This document shows positions 22,601-33,374 of a DNA stretch of 64,000 bases, piece after piece. Both the position numbers and the translations under genes were made by a program. Every line of letters starts with the position of its first letter. Positions within the stretch are counted from its first letter, which is position 1. The notes below the pieces were generated by a model. The model saw only the letters and a program-made list of their open reading frames with translations, did no database searches and was not told the DNA's origin. Origin of the DNA: Yamagishiella unicocca (Eukaryota; Chlorophyta; Chlorophyceae; Chlamydomonadales; Volvocaceae); assembly GCA_003116995.1 (NCBI GenBank), contig BDSL01000006.1, positions 124,001 to 188,000 of the forward strand, read 5' to 3'.

Positions 22601-25509
22601 GTGGGGCGCCATGAAACGGGAGATGGGCGAGGTGGCCTGGCCAGGAAGGTAGGCAGCGGCTGCTCCTGCTTGACCTCAACCGCCAGGGGGGCAGTGACCG
22701 CCGCACTCGATGCCATAGACGCTGAGCCTGGACCCAGCGCGGCACCGGGGGTCGCCGCCGCCGTCACCGCAGTAGCGGCTGTCGCCGCAGTAGCAGTAGC
22801 AGAGGAAGGCGAGGCGCGCTGCGGAGAGTTGCGTCGCCGCGATGGCTGCTCGGCGGCACTTGATCCCGGCTGGGCCGCCGTTGCGTCCTCTGGAGCTGAG
22901 GGCGCCGCTGCTGCTGCCGCTGCTGCTGCCAGCCCAGTCCGACATTGGACGGCAGTCGCCTCCCGCTGCGGCTCCACGTCCATTCCCACACCCGATTCCT
23001 CCTCCTCGTCCTGGCCAAACCCTGGAGGCCCGCTGCCCTCGGCCGGTCGCGCCCGCTTGCTTGCCGTACAGCCGACGGCAGCCGGCGGCGGCCGTTTCAG
23101 CGGGTGCGCATGAGCATCAGCAACTCCGCTGCCTCGTCCGCCAACACGTGCATGGTGCTGCTGGTGTTGCTGTACGGCGCCCGTCGGCACGACCGCCAAC
23201 ACGTCACTGGTCCCTGGTGCCTGCAGCGCGGGCGCACTTGTGCCAGACGCCACCGCCGCCGCCAGCGCCTGTTGGGACGGACCGGCGGCGGAGCCGCTGT
23301 GCTCCGCTGGGCGCCAGTGTGCCGACTTGTACGGCAGCTTCCCGTTGGATCCAGAAACTAGTGTTGCTGCTGCTCCGCGACCACCACCGCCAGCAGCAGT
23401 AGCAGCAGGAACAACACTGCAACCGGTGATGGGGGCGGAGCCGGTGCCGCCGGTATGTGGTTTCGCAACAGAGGCCGGAACTGGTGGCTGTTCGGGGTGA
23501 ACGGCGCCGCCTTGGACAGCGGCAGCACCAGCTGCCGCCTCCGCCGCCGCAGTGGCGGCGGGAGCGCAAGTAGGGGCAGCGTCAGCGGCGGCAGCGCCGT
23601 ACAGAGCAGCCGACGGCGCCGGAAAGGGCCCTTGCGCTGCCGCTGGCGTTGTAGGAGCCAGGCCCTGTACGGAAGGCGCGGCTGCCTGTGGGCCGGCGTG
23701 AGCCCCTGCAGCTAAACCGAAACTAGCGTCACCAGCATCACCAGCATCGCCACCAGCACTGGTACCAGCACCAGTGCCAACACCGGCACTGACGCCGGCG
23801 TTTCCAGCGGACGAGCTTCTGACGAGCGTCCTACAGGCGAGTCTCGAGGGCCGGGTGCAGTTGCGCATCCACACGCCGATGGCGCTCCGTAAGTTTTCGT
23901 CCGGCACAAGATCATTCAACGAGATGGGTCCGCCTGCGTGGTGACAGCGCAAGCAGGCCACGGCAACAAGAGGACGACGGTTGGGCCGTTGGGAGGTGGC
24001 ACAGCCTTCACATCTACTCTAGTGCAGCATATCTTTATAGCCCTTCACATTTACCCTAGTGCAGCCTACCTTTATAGCCCTTCACATCTACTCTAGTGCA
24101 GCCTATCTTTATAGCCCTTCACATCTACTCTAGTGCAGCCTGTCTTTGTCGCCGGTCCCCACCGGCGTGGTCGCCTCCTCGAGACATAATACTCATTGAT
24201 TTGGCTCAATGTGGACAAACTAGAAGGGATGGCGGTGTTGTTGGTGGTAGTAGCGGTGTTTCTAGTGGTGGTGCGATGCTGCGGGCCCCAACTAACTCAA
24301 CCCACGCACCGGTCAGCGGGTTGGTGCCGTACTGCGCCACGTGCGCCTCGATGGCGGCTCGCTCCCAGGTGGCTTCCACGTTGTTCCTGTCAAACACCGG
24401 CTCGGCCATCAGCTGGCGGCTAAGCGGGCAGAAGTACGACGCCGGCACCTGGTCGGAGGTGAACTCCAGTACCGTGCGGCAGGGCGCCCGACTGGCAGCG
24501 GCCCGCATCTCCGTCGCGCCATCCTCGCTCCGGAACCCGTCCTCTGGGAGCCTATTTCCGGAGATGATGAGGAAGTCGGCGATGGCGTTGCGCAGCGTGC
24601 CGTGCGCCTTTGCAGCTGGACCGGGAGGGAGCCCTGTGCCGGAGGTGCCCAGCGGGTGGCGAGAAGACCCGGTTACACGACACAGGAAACGGGGGGCAGC
24701 TACTAACTGGCGAACCGGTTTTGCAGGGGAGTACGGTGTAAGGGGAAAAGGTGGGGGGGTTGGCGAGAAAAGATCCGGTCTCACACGAAATGGGTAGCGG
24801 AGTGGGAAGGGTTGAGGAAAGCCCGTGGGAGGGTGGGGGAAAAACGGTTTAGGGGGCAGGGGGCAGGGGGCAGGGGGCAGGGGGCAGGGGGCAGGGGGCA
24901 GGGGGCAGGGGGCAGGGGGCAGGGGGCAGGGGCAGGGGGCAGGGGGCAGGGGGCAGGGGGCAGGGGGCAGGGGGCAGGGGGCAGGGGGCAGGGGGCAGGG
25001 GGCAGGGGGCAGGGGGCAGGGGGCAGGGGCAGGGGGCAGGGGCAGGGGGCAGGGGGCAGGGGGCAGGGGGCAGGGGGCAGGGGGCAGGGGGCAGGGGGCA
25101 GGGGGCAGGGGGCAGGGGGCAGGGGGCAGGGGGCAGGGGGCAGGGGGCACATACATCGCGAGACGCCGTGCATCAAGGAAACGGGATCGTTGAGAGGCGT
25201 GTTCTCCGTCCAAGTGATGACGCGCATCACAGGTGATCGGACGACGCGTCGGGATGGCGTGGCCGTCGTAATGACCCAGTTGGGTCGCCGCGCACCAGTC
25301 AGTGGCCGCACACCGTGTTGCCGCTGGTACGCCTCAAAGGCATGGCGGTCCATGGCGTGGCCGGAAAGGTTGTCTGGGTCCAGCACGGGGTCGGTCATTA
25401 ACTGCCAGGTCAGGGGGCACACGAAAGCGCTGGGAACTGAGGTGCCGCGCGGAAACTGTAGTAACGATGCCGAAGGCAGCGGCTCATTCCAAGGCTGGCC
25501 AGGATACAT
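19680..25509 (-). CDS. Tandem U-box protein with telobox/Myb-like domain (about 996 aa, nine exons)
   Basis: Exons (minus strand) 25509-25296, 24633-24310, 23933-22348, 21989-21861, 21730-21638, 21487-21359, 21071-21046 (tentative), 20844-20769, 20093-19680. U-box 1 (about residues 26-90) reads FVCPLTWQLMTDPVLD, RPLTGG and GTLRNAIADF. U-box 2 (about 137-205) reads YFCPLSRQLMAEPVFD, NPLTGGPIS and VPDENLRSAIGVW. U-box domains recruit E2 enzymes for ubiquitin transfer. Residues 210-705 are Ala/Pro/Gly-rich. About 743-793 match a Myb-like fold of telobox type (RWSKYYSADELAAL, HGANWQAV, LALRQKWWHLG), with three spaced Trp. Then come VDGVMSPDAHTAQLVCHTVG and an acidic Glu/Ser tail. Both U-boxes are split by an intron at the same Thr-Gly codon position, which supports an internal duplication. 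Exons 1-6 are firm; exons 7-9 join in phase but are less certain. Confidence 0.75.
22041..22070 (+). repeat. Three copies of a 10-bp repeat in a U-box gene intron
   Basis: tttcagttgg is repeated three times head to tail inside the intron between exons 3 and 4 of the U-box gene. Just beside it, at about 22180-22230, 'gaccaacctgggtcg..tgtctccc' is duplicated. Confidence 0.8.
24006..24150 (+). repeat. 37-bp tandem repeat, about 4 copies, in U-box gene intron 2
   Basis: Copies start at 24006, 24043, 24080 and 24117 with the unit cttcacatctactctagtgc followed by a variable 'agc..tctttatagcc'. The array sits between the two U-box coding exons and is therefore spliced out. Confidence 0.9.
24851..25149 (+). 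repeat. Heptanucleotide array (GGGGGCA)n, about 42 copies, in U-box gene intron 1
   Basis: Almost 300 bases of gggggca repeats, with a few six-base gggca(g) variants (near 24929, 25027, 25040). The plus strand is G-rich, so the transcribed RNA of the minus-strand gene is a long CCCCCTG tract. The array lies within intron 24634-25295, between the two halves of U-box 1. The Pro-rich open frames across it are not protein. Confidence 0.97.
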
Positions 25510-27089
25510 TCTGCTTTGGGGATACTACGGCAGTGATCGGTGACTATGGAATGCGCCCTTCCGCTAACTGTCACATAGAGTACCCGTGCCGATATCGCGA
25601 TATCATTATCTCGCGATGTTCGATGACGCGGATTAATCCCAAGCTGTTGCGAACGAGTGTTGGGTGAGTGCGACGACATCATGTTCCCGCGAGCGTCGTG
25701 CGGCACAGTACAACAACAGTGCGACTGCACGTACGCTGCAAGCCGCGCGGAGGAACTCATAATATGCCATTGCATTACATCATAGCTTGTATACAATAAT
25801 TTGAGACCTTCATCACGCCCTGAGATTCCGATCAAGGTGCTTCGGACCGTTGCGAGGTAAGTTCCTCAGCCGTAAGAACTCTCTTGAGACGAAGTCCATA
25901 TATCATCGCAATAGCTATCTGCCAGGGGTAGTAATGATCGACCCGCCGGACCCGCGACAGTTGCCAACCCCCGGAGTTTCCCTCCCAACACCATTACGAT
26001 TTTTGCCAGTGGCTATTTCCAACTCAGCTGGACGCGCCTGTTCGAGGTTTGCTGCCCAGTGGCGTAGTTCTCCGCGCGTCGGGGTTTACCATCTAGATAC
26101 GCACATGCAGCAGGCCCTAGCAGAGCGCCGATATACCAGACCATAACATGCGCCCTGGCAAAGCAGGGTAAGCTCTCAAGGGATCTCTGACCAGCGGCCA
26201 CAGCCACAGGGTTCCGACGCTCCGCCGTCTGCTGCTTGCGCGCATTTGTCACAACCCGGTTTAGGGCCCACTGTAACAGTACCGGGGCCCACTGTAACAG
26301 TGCTACTATTACAACATCTACATAATTGAAGTATCTGTCGCGCGCCATTCCCCCGCGTACTGGCGCGTACAACTAGCCCGCACTGGGAGGTGGGATTTTG
26401 TGCGTACCCCTACAGACACGGGGATACCGTATGTAGCAGTCCACGGACCCAAGGGTCTGCTTCCTCGGATACGGACGCAACTCCCCAATCTTCATACATA
26501 CCAAAAGCCGTGGAACCCTCCTCTAGTATTCGCCCAGGGTAGGTTTCAACAGGTTTCAAAGTCACCGGCTGCATCCAGCCGTAGGACTACAATACAGTCA
26601 TAGGCGCGTAGCATGGCAAGAGGGAGAGGGGCACAGTACGGTATATTTGTACATTACGTGGGCGTACGTACGGCAGTAGCGCAGTACGGACCGGCAACCC
26701 ACAGCGCGTCAGAAAAACAGTGATGCGTTTATGGGCCGCCGGTGACGAAAGGTTCCTTGCTTTGTCACAGCGGTAATAGGGGCATCAAATCGAGACAGCC
26801 GCATACACGAGATGCGCAGGAGCCCGGAGGGGAGGGGGCCGGCACCATCGTACATCACGCCGACGCCGCAGCAGTTGTTAGTAAATATGATCGGAGCATA
26901 TCTATCTTGTCGCGATAGCGAGTACATGCCGATACCCTTCAAGCTGTGCACCCCACGGCACTCCGTTCGGCGCAATGGAACATCATGAAGGGCGGCCAAA
27001 CTGGGCGCAGGTCCTTCCAATGTTAACTGACTTTGAAGCACTTGAGCACTGTTTTCGTTGCGGCGACGGCCGAATCAAACAAACCGGCT
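25510..27089. other. Intergenic region upstream of the U-box gene
   Basis: Holds the U-box promoter and the 3' UTR of the next minus-strand gene. No credible exon. At 26264-26280 and 26284-26300 the 17-base motif gggcccactgtaacagt occurs twice; it is the reverse complement of a motif repeated in an intron at 31.7-32.3 kb (see repeat entry). Confidence 0.4.
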
Positions 27090-29935
27090 TCAAGGCGCGG
27101 ACCGGATCATCTTGGCCAGATTGATTGTGCTCTGGAGCACGCCTTCCGTTATGGCAAGCAGGCCATTCTCCAGTCCGCCATCGTAGATGTACGGGATAAG
27201 GTACCTAGGCGGCAGGAGATGGAGGAGGGGCGGGGCGCGGAGAGCCTGTGTGTTCCTTCCCTTCCGGCCCCCGCCCCATAATACGGTCCAAGGATGTTGT
27301 GAGCCATTGGACGCGTCGAACAACGAAGCAAGATGGCGAAAACAAAGTATGCGTAACCATCCTCACCTTCTTCTGCCCCGTGGAGCACACACCTCTGTTG
27401 CGCTGGGCTTACGTTCCTTTACAGCGAGTAATACCCTTAATCGCCTGCAGGCATCCCCAGCCCGGACTGCTGCCTGGCACGAAACAGGCGACATATGCAG
27501 CTGAAGGTTAGCAGCACTTACTTGTTCATGCCGTTGGCGTTCTTGACGATACTGTTCATCCACCCAGCTTGCTTCTGCGCGTCATAGCAGCTGCGCGCGA
27601 TGGGCGGATGGAGGCAGGGACACACATGGGCCAGGGGGAGGGCACATGTGAGTCGACGGACGAGCAGCAAGATTGACCGGAAGCAAGGTGTTATAGGTTG
27701 GATAGCGTCCTGCCTCGTGCGTCAAGAGGACAGCTATGCATGGCCAGAACGTCAGCCCTAGGATGCAGCCATCCGTCGCTCGACGAGCGCGCGGCTGACC
27801 GCAAACTACACCATAAAAGCCCCTTAGTCCTCCCCGCCCCAACCTAGCATTTCGGTGGGTGAATTATTGTTGGTGGACTTACTTAATCGCCGGCTTGTTC
27901 TTTTTGTCCGTCTTGTTGTTCTTGTTGCTGCTGCTTGTACTCTCGCTGCCGCTGCCACCTCCGCTGCCACTGCCGCCTCCACTACCACCTCCGCTGCCAC
28001 CGCTACCGCCTCCGCTGCCGTCGCTTCCGGCCTCGCTTCCGCCGCCGCCACCGTCGGCCCCGCCGTCTTCCACGACGTCTGTGGTGCCGGTCGAGTCGAC
28101 GGTGTCTGAAGAGGCGGTGCACTCGTTCGCGACGGCGGCTGCGATGGAAATGTACAAGCCGATGCCGCTGGCAGCGGCGTACAGGATGCCACCGAGCAGG
28201 GAGGTGATGGCAGCGCCCAGGCCCAGGGCGATCACGATCAGCCCGATGACCGCGAAGGGCCCAGCCTGGCGGCGGAACGGAGAGCAGCAGGCGGGTGTAT
28301 TTATGGGCAGCTGACTGGCTGGCGAGAAAGTATCGCCTGCTGGACACACGTGTTACGTATACGCCACACCCTATCCAATTGGACCGTCGTGCATACGGCA
28401 CCAGTGAATATGCGAATTTTGCTGTCATGCATGCCTGTCTGCCTACCGTGATGGCTTGGATACCCAACTGCGCAGCGGACACCAGGGTGTTGTAAACGGT
28501 CTGGGCACGCTCGCGGGCCTGGGTGACGTCGCTGCTAGCTTGGATGTCAAGTAACGCCTGCAGGTTCGCGCCTGGGGGCAGCAGCAGCAGTAGCAGCAGG
28601 AGGGTTCGAGGGAAACCCGTGGATGTCCAAAAAAATCGTTTAAAACAGCAGCAGGAGGGGGGGCGGCGGCAGGTGCAGGGATGAAGGGGAGGCTGCGGGG
28701 CGGCGCCACGAACGTAGGAGGTAGGAAGGGCCTAACAGGTCTGAATTGTGAATGGGATCTGTGAGCTACGTTGGCGCATGAAAGTAACGCAATCGCAATT
28801 CCAAGGCTTGATGTGCTCCGCACAGCCCCTCCTTCGATCCTGTGTGCACGCTGCTCCCCCGCACGGCGACGCGCCAGCAGCAATCCAGCACGCCCGCACG
28901 GACCCCCGCACCTGTTCCAAAGTTCTCCCGGAACTGCGCCAGGAACTCCGCCACCTGCGTCTCGTTGATGCCGGTGCGGATGCGGTCGGGCACCCGGGCC
29001 GCCGCGGCGTCTGGACAGCGGAAGGAACGAATACGAGCGGCAACACAATACACGGACGCACACTGGGCGGTGGGCGGTGGGCGGAGTCCGAAACCAAGGT
29101 AGGGTGCAAACGGACAGCAGCTGACGTGCGATGTCGACGCCAGTGATTACGCGATAGTGATAACCGGTGCCGGCTCATACCAAGCCGCCCGTTTACTGCC
29201 AGTCGTTGTCTACGGTGCACACAATCAATCAGCTGCTGCTCCTTGCCCTCTGATGCATACATACATACAGGTACACCACACCACACCACACCGCATCACG
29301 CACCTCGGGCCTCCTGGGCCGCAGCCCTCGCCTCCTCCGCCTGGGTCCGTGCCGCCTGGGCTTGCTCCACGGCGCTGGAAACACGCTGCTGCGCCTGGCC
29401 CACCTCCGCCCTCAACTGCTCCACCGCGGTACCCGCTTGCGCCCTGGCCTCCTGCGCCTGGTCGCTTCTCGCCCGAAACTGCTCCGCCGCGGCACCAGCT
29501 TGCTCCCGGATCTCCTGAGTCTGATTGCGGTTCGCCCGGAACTGGTCCATCACGCTACCGACGTCGCCGTTGGCGGCGTTTATGGCGTCGAAGAGGCGGT
29601 CGCCGCCTCCGCTGTCCTCGTCGCCGCCGCCGTCAGCCGCCGGGCCCGCTTCGCTGATGGCTGCGGCGTCGCCGCCTGGGCCCTGTTGCATGTCGAGGAT
29701 CTGTGCGCGGATGATCGTCTGCAGCCACAGCATGTTGCAGGGGCAGTTATACGCCGAATGGCTTTATACGCGACAGGAGGGGCAAAGCCAACCCTTTCCT
29801 ATTTTTTAGGAAGCCAAGTAAGGCGGCGTGCAAAAACGCGAATAACCCAGTTATCTCCATCGCCGTCCAGCCTACCGTGTGTGGGGTGAGCAGTAGGAAT
29901 AGCACAGCTAGGATGGCTGAGTCGGCAGCTCCCAT
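27090..29935 (-). CDS. Predicted secreted coiled-coil protein with two hydrophobic segments (421 aa, seven exons)
   Basis: Exons (minus strand) 29935-29876, 29718-29304, 29010-28912, 28571-28447, 28265-27883, 27590-27522 and 27204-27090; all junctions are phase-consistent. The first exon codes MGAADSAILAVLFLLLTPHT, a clear signal peptide. Residues about 45-158 form a long coiled coil of Gln/Ala/Arg/Glu repeats (REQAGAAAEQFRARSDQAQ). About 235-275 are two hydrophobic stretches (AGPFAVIGLIVIALGLGAAI and LYAAASGIGLYISIAAAVA), followed by a Gly/Ser-rich linker and a Lys/Asn-rich stretch. It ends QAGWMNSIVKNANGMNKYL then IPYIYDGGLENGLLAITEGV. No enzyme motif was recognised. It is transcribed away from a related-looking gene starting at 30471. 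Location is inferred: secreted, or anchored by the hydrophobic pair. Family unknown. Confidence 0.75.
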
Positions 29936-30470
29936 GGTGGCTGGAGTTCGCAGCACTGGGGCTATGAAGGACCCCGCGATCGACGGGGACTGCAGGCCTG
30001 CTTGAGTTGAGGTTGGAGGTGGGTTCGGAAAAAGCCCAAGCAGTGTCAACAACAAAAAAATGCAGCAACGACTTTGTCGCCGGCGATCGTGTTGTCTTCA
30101 CCTCTTGGAGGCGAGCCGCCGTCGGCGCGTCCTTCGAATTCCGCCAAGTCCGCCTGGGATGGATCCAGCACCACCATGCCTCACTGCCTCCGCAGAAAGA
30201 CCACTTTGCACAGGTGCAATACCTCGGACCGGTCGACAAGTGCATACGCGGCAGAGTTGTCGGCGCTGCGCACTGCGCCGAGAACGGCACCACAACCCTT
30301 TGACGAACTGGCGCAAGCAGCAAGGTTTCGACCGAACACCAAACAGGAAAACTCAATAATCTATTCCACACTTTCGTCACGTACGCGCGCTTCCACTGGC
30401 ACCCTTCAACAGCCCTTCCGCCAACCGCCAGCGGCAACCACCACCGAGGCGACCTCGCAGACGACTCAGC
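29936..30470. promoter_or_regulatory. Shared divergent promoter region of the two coiled-coil genes
   Basis: The 535 bases between the two start codons must hold both promoters and 5' UTRs. This head-to-head layout would let the two similar genes be co-regulated. No named operator or TATA-like element can be defended. ORFs inside it are not supported. Confidence 0.5.
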
Positions 30471-33374
30471 ATGGCTAGCTGCCGCACGGATCACGCGGCT
30501 CATGTTGCGACCCCCATCACGTTGTTGTGCCTGCTGCTGCTCAATCTGACGCCTGCGGTGAGGACCTCGCCGCCTCGACGTCGCGACATGGCCGTCCGGA
30601 ATGAACCCTAGCTGCCGCCATGCCTCGCCATGCCTTGTCTAGAGCCCATTACGCAGTCACGCAATTGGAAAATGCACAATTTTAAGGCTTCCATTCGTCT
30701 CAAATGCGCACATGAGCGCTCTGGTTCCTCGCGGCATTACCTCGCTGCCTTTAAACCCTAGTAGGGTGTTGCCAGATGCCCTGCGCTGACATGGCTTTAC
30801 GGGCGGATTCATCCACTGCTACGCATCCTACCTTGGCCGTTCGTCGTCAGTTGCGCTCAGTCCTCATTCCTCATCCACCACAGGCTGCCTAACCTCCACA
30901 TGTAAACCGCTGCGCGCCCTCCCCCACCTCTCGCTGCGCCACAGTCCGCCCAGTTCTCCTACAACCTCTTCAGCAGCAGCGGTCGCGGCGGCACCAAGGC
31001 CAACCAGGGTGCCGCAGGCCGCCTGACGATCAACGGCGTCATGCAGCACTTCCAGCAGTTCACGGACCCGCTCCTCTTCGCGGGAGGCATCGGCACCGGC
31101 TTCGGCGGGCGCGGGGGCGAAGGCGCCGGCGCCTCCTTCGCTTTCGACGGTGGTTATGGAGCCAGCTTCGGCAACAACCGCAACGGTCGCAACGGCCCCG
31201 GCAAATTCAACCCCAACTCGCTGAAGGAAGTGGCCGACCCCCTCACGGGGGATGAGTTCCAGGCGTTCATCGACAGCATCACGGTGCGTCGCCGCGCACC
31301 TACGTACGCTGGCTGGATGGGGAGTAGGGGTTCAAGAAGGGACCAGGCGATCGCGCCCGTGTGTCTACATGAAGATATGATAGAAGACGATGCGTGTATG
31401 GCGCCCCTTGAAGCCCCAGGCCGGCTGTGTAGAAAGGGCCGACTGGCCCCATCACATCTTACCGTCATGGTGTTCCTGTCGGGAGTGTCTCGACATTGTG
31501 GCTGGAACAGGACATTCCCCCTGCCTGCCACGCAGGCCAACCTGGATGCGGCGAGCATCACCTCGGCCGCACTCAACCTGGCCAGTGGGATCATCTACAC
31601 GGTTTCGGGTGCGTGAGTGCGTGAACTGCTGCCGACATAGCTAGATAGCTGGAGGGCTGCTCAGCCTGGGGCGTTTCAACAGGGAGCCCCAGCGCCCGGC
31701 ACCCCACCTCACGTAGTTGTTGTTGTAACGGTTACAGTGGGTTCCAGGCCAAAAGGTAGAACGATCGGGCACATCGCCTGACACTGAGGGAGACGGAGGA
31801 GACAGAGACCGACGTGCACCGGAACAAAGGCAAACCACCAGAACACCAATCGACAGGCCGTAGGCAAAAATAGCAGCAGCCAGCACCCCAGGGGGAATTT
31901 TCACTAGAGGCTCCCCTATCAGGAACCGACCACCAACCAACCTAACAGACCAGCAACCGACGAACCAGTGAAGGGCGTAGTAGTAACCGTTACAGTGGGC
32001 CCCAGACCATAATGTAGAGCCATTCCATTGGGCGCATCGCTACGCACCAGGCCTGCTCGTTCCACCATCCACACCCCACGCTGCGCATGTGCAATCCAAG
32101 CCAAGGTCAGGGTAATGCATTCAGCGCAGCACACGTGCCACGTGCGGGACGCGTTAGGGCCCCCTGCGCCTCACTGCTGGCAGCAGCATGCAAGAGTGCA
32201 TGCACGTGTATCGCTCGGCTGTGCCCTGCTGCGCAACGCGCCGTCAGGAGTGCCCGCCGCGCCCACCTTTTCATTGATTGGGTCACCCGTGCTCTTCCGC
32301 AACTGCTCGTACGTCGTTGTAGTAACTGTTACAGTGGGGCTCGTATGTATCCGACGCAGCTGCCTTCCCGTGTCTCCCCGGCCCCCGCCCCATCCCCGCG
32401 CAGGCGCGCTCGGCACTGCGTCAGCGGGGCTGTCGCTTGTGCCCGCCATCCCCTCCTTCTTCTTCGGCCTTTTCAACCTGGAGACAGCGGCCATCTCCTT
32501 TTTGCAGGTAGGCGCTGCGGAGACGGGGCACGGAGGGTGGGCGACCGCCAGACTTGCAGCCCGGCAAGCCCTGTTCATGCAGCTCTGCAAGTGGAACTGA
32601 CTCTGACCGGTTGCACCACGCGCTCCGGCCCTCTCCCCTTTCGCTTCCGCAGTCCTTGCAGGACGACTACAAGAACATGTTTGTGACGGAGCTGATCGAC
32701 ATGCTGGGCCGAATTGCTGCTCTGAGGGAAAAGATCCGCTCCGGTGGGCGCTCGTCCAAACCGATACCGTAGCGTGTGCGCAAGTGACTTAACTAACCGG
32801 CGCAGCAGCGTCTAACCCAACTGCCAGACCCAATTGGCTAAAGAACCATCTCTTCGTGCACACCCGCCCGCCTATGGCCCCCTTTTCATCGCCTTCATCC
32901 TGCCGCCACCCCCCTCGGCTACCGTTGAGCACCGACCTATGGGTTACTCCCCGGCCTACGGGTTACACGCCGACCTGCGGGTTACAACCCTGAACCCCTT
33001 CTCCCTTCCCGCGACCCCTCCGATCCCTCCTCCCACCAGGCACCTTTATTCAGGACCTGGAGGACCAACTGGAGAAGGTGCAGGCAGTCCGAGCCATGCT
33101 GCAGGACATGCGCGTCAACTCGCCCATCGCCAAAGCCTTCCAGGACGCACGCACCTCGCTGCGTGCCGCTGCCGCCTCGGCTCGCGACGCCGCCAACGCC
33201 TTCCAGGAACGTCCCCAGACCGCCGAGGAGGCCCTGGCGGCCGCGCAGGAGGCCCGTGGGTCGCTGCAGGACGCGCGCGGCTCGGTGCAGGAGGCCCGTG
33301 GGTCACTGCAGGAGGCCCGAGGCACCGCAGAGGAGCTCCGTGCGGCGATTAGAGAAGCGGCCCTCGGCCGATGA
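30471..33374 (+). CDS. Predicted secreted protein with Gly-rich N-region and C-terminal coiled coil (342 aa, six exons)
   Basis: Exons 30471-30557, 30945-31283, 31536-31608, 32404-32507, 32653-32743 and 33040-33374, all in phase with GT-AG borders. The first exon is a signal peptide (MASCRTDHAAHVATPITLLC then LLLLNLTPA). Residues 30-142 are Gly/Asn/Phe-rich (TGFGGRGGEGAGASFAFDGG). About 143-200 are hydrophobic and small-residue-rich (ANLDAASITSAALNLASGI, GLSLVPAIPSFFFGLFNLE). From about 205 to the end is a helical/coiled-coil region with perfect seven-residue repeats (QEARGSL, QDARGSV, QEARGSL, QEARGTA). It shares signal peptide, 'ANL' segment, small hydrophobic region and A-E-E-A-x-A-A-A-Q-E-A-R-G coil with the divergent neighbour, in a different order. 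Family not recognised. A structural cell-wall, matrix or vesicle role is only a guess. Confidence 0.75.
31711..32345 (+). repeat. Three direct copies of a 'gttacagtggg' repeat in intron 3
   Basis: A segment of about 60 bases built on taacggttacagtgggttcc occurs at 31711-31775 and 31978-32042 (same orientation, about 267 bases apart). A shorter third copy is at 32311-32345. All lie in the intron 31609-32403. Inverted shorter copies occur at 26264-26300. The motif starts like a DNA-transposon end (cagtgg), so these may be remnants of non-autonomous elements. Confidence 0.7.

Noticed and set aside
22352..23113. Plus-strand ORF of 253 codons antisense to U-box exon 3
   Set aside because: Mirror of GC-rich low-complexity coding DNA; the minus strand has the U-box continuation in phase.
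24781..25213. Pro/Leu/Cys-rich or Gly/Gln/Arg-rich long ORFs across the heptamer array
   Set aside because: A heptamer repeat keeps several frames open by itself; the array is bounded by splice sites of the U-box gene.
30007..30478. ORFs inside the divergent promoter of the coiled-coil pair
   Set aside because: Three overlapping frames of equal length with no domain; the region is better explained as promoter and 5' UTR.
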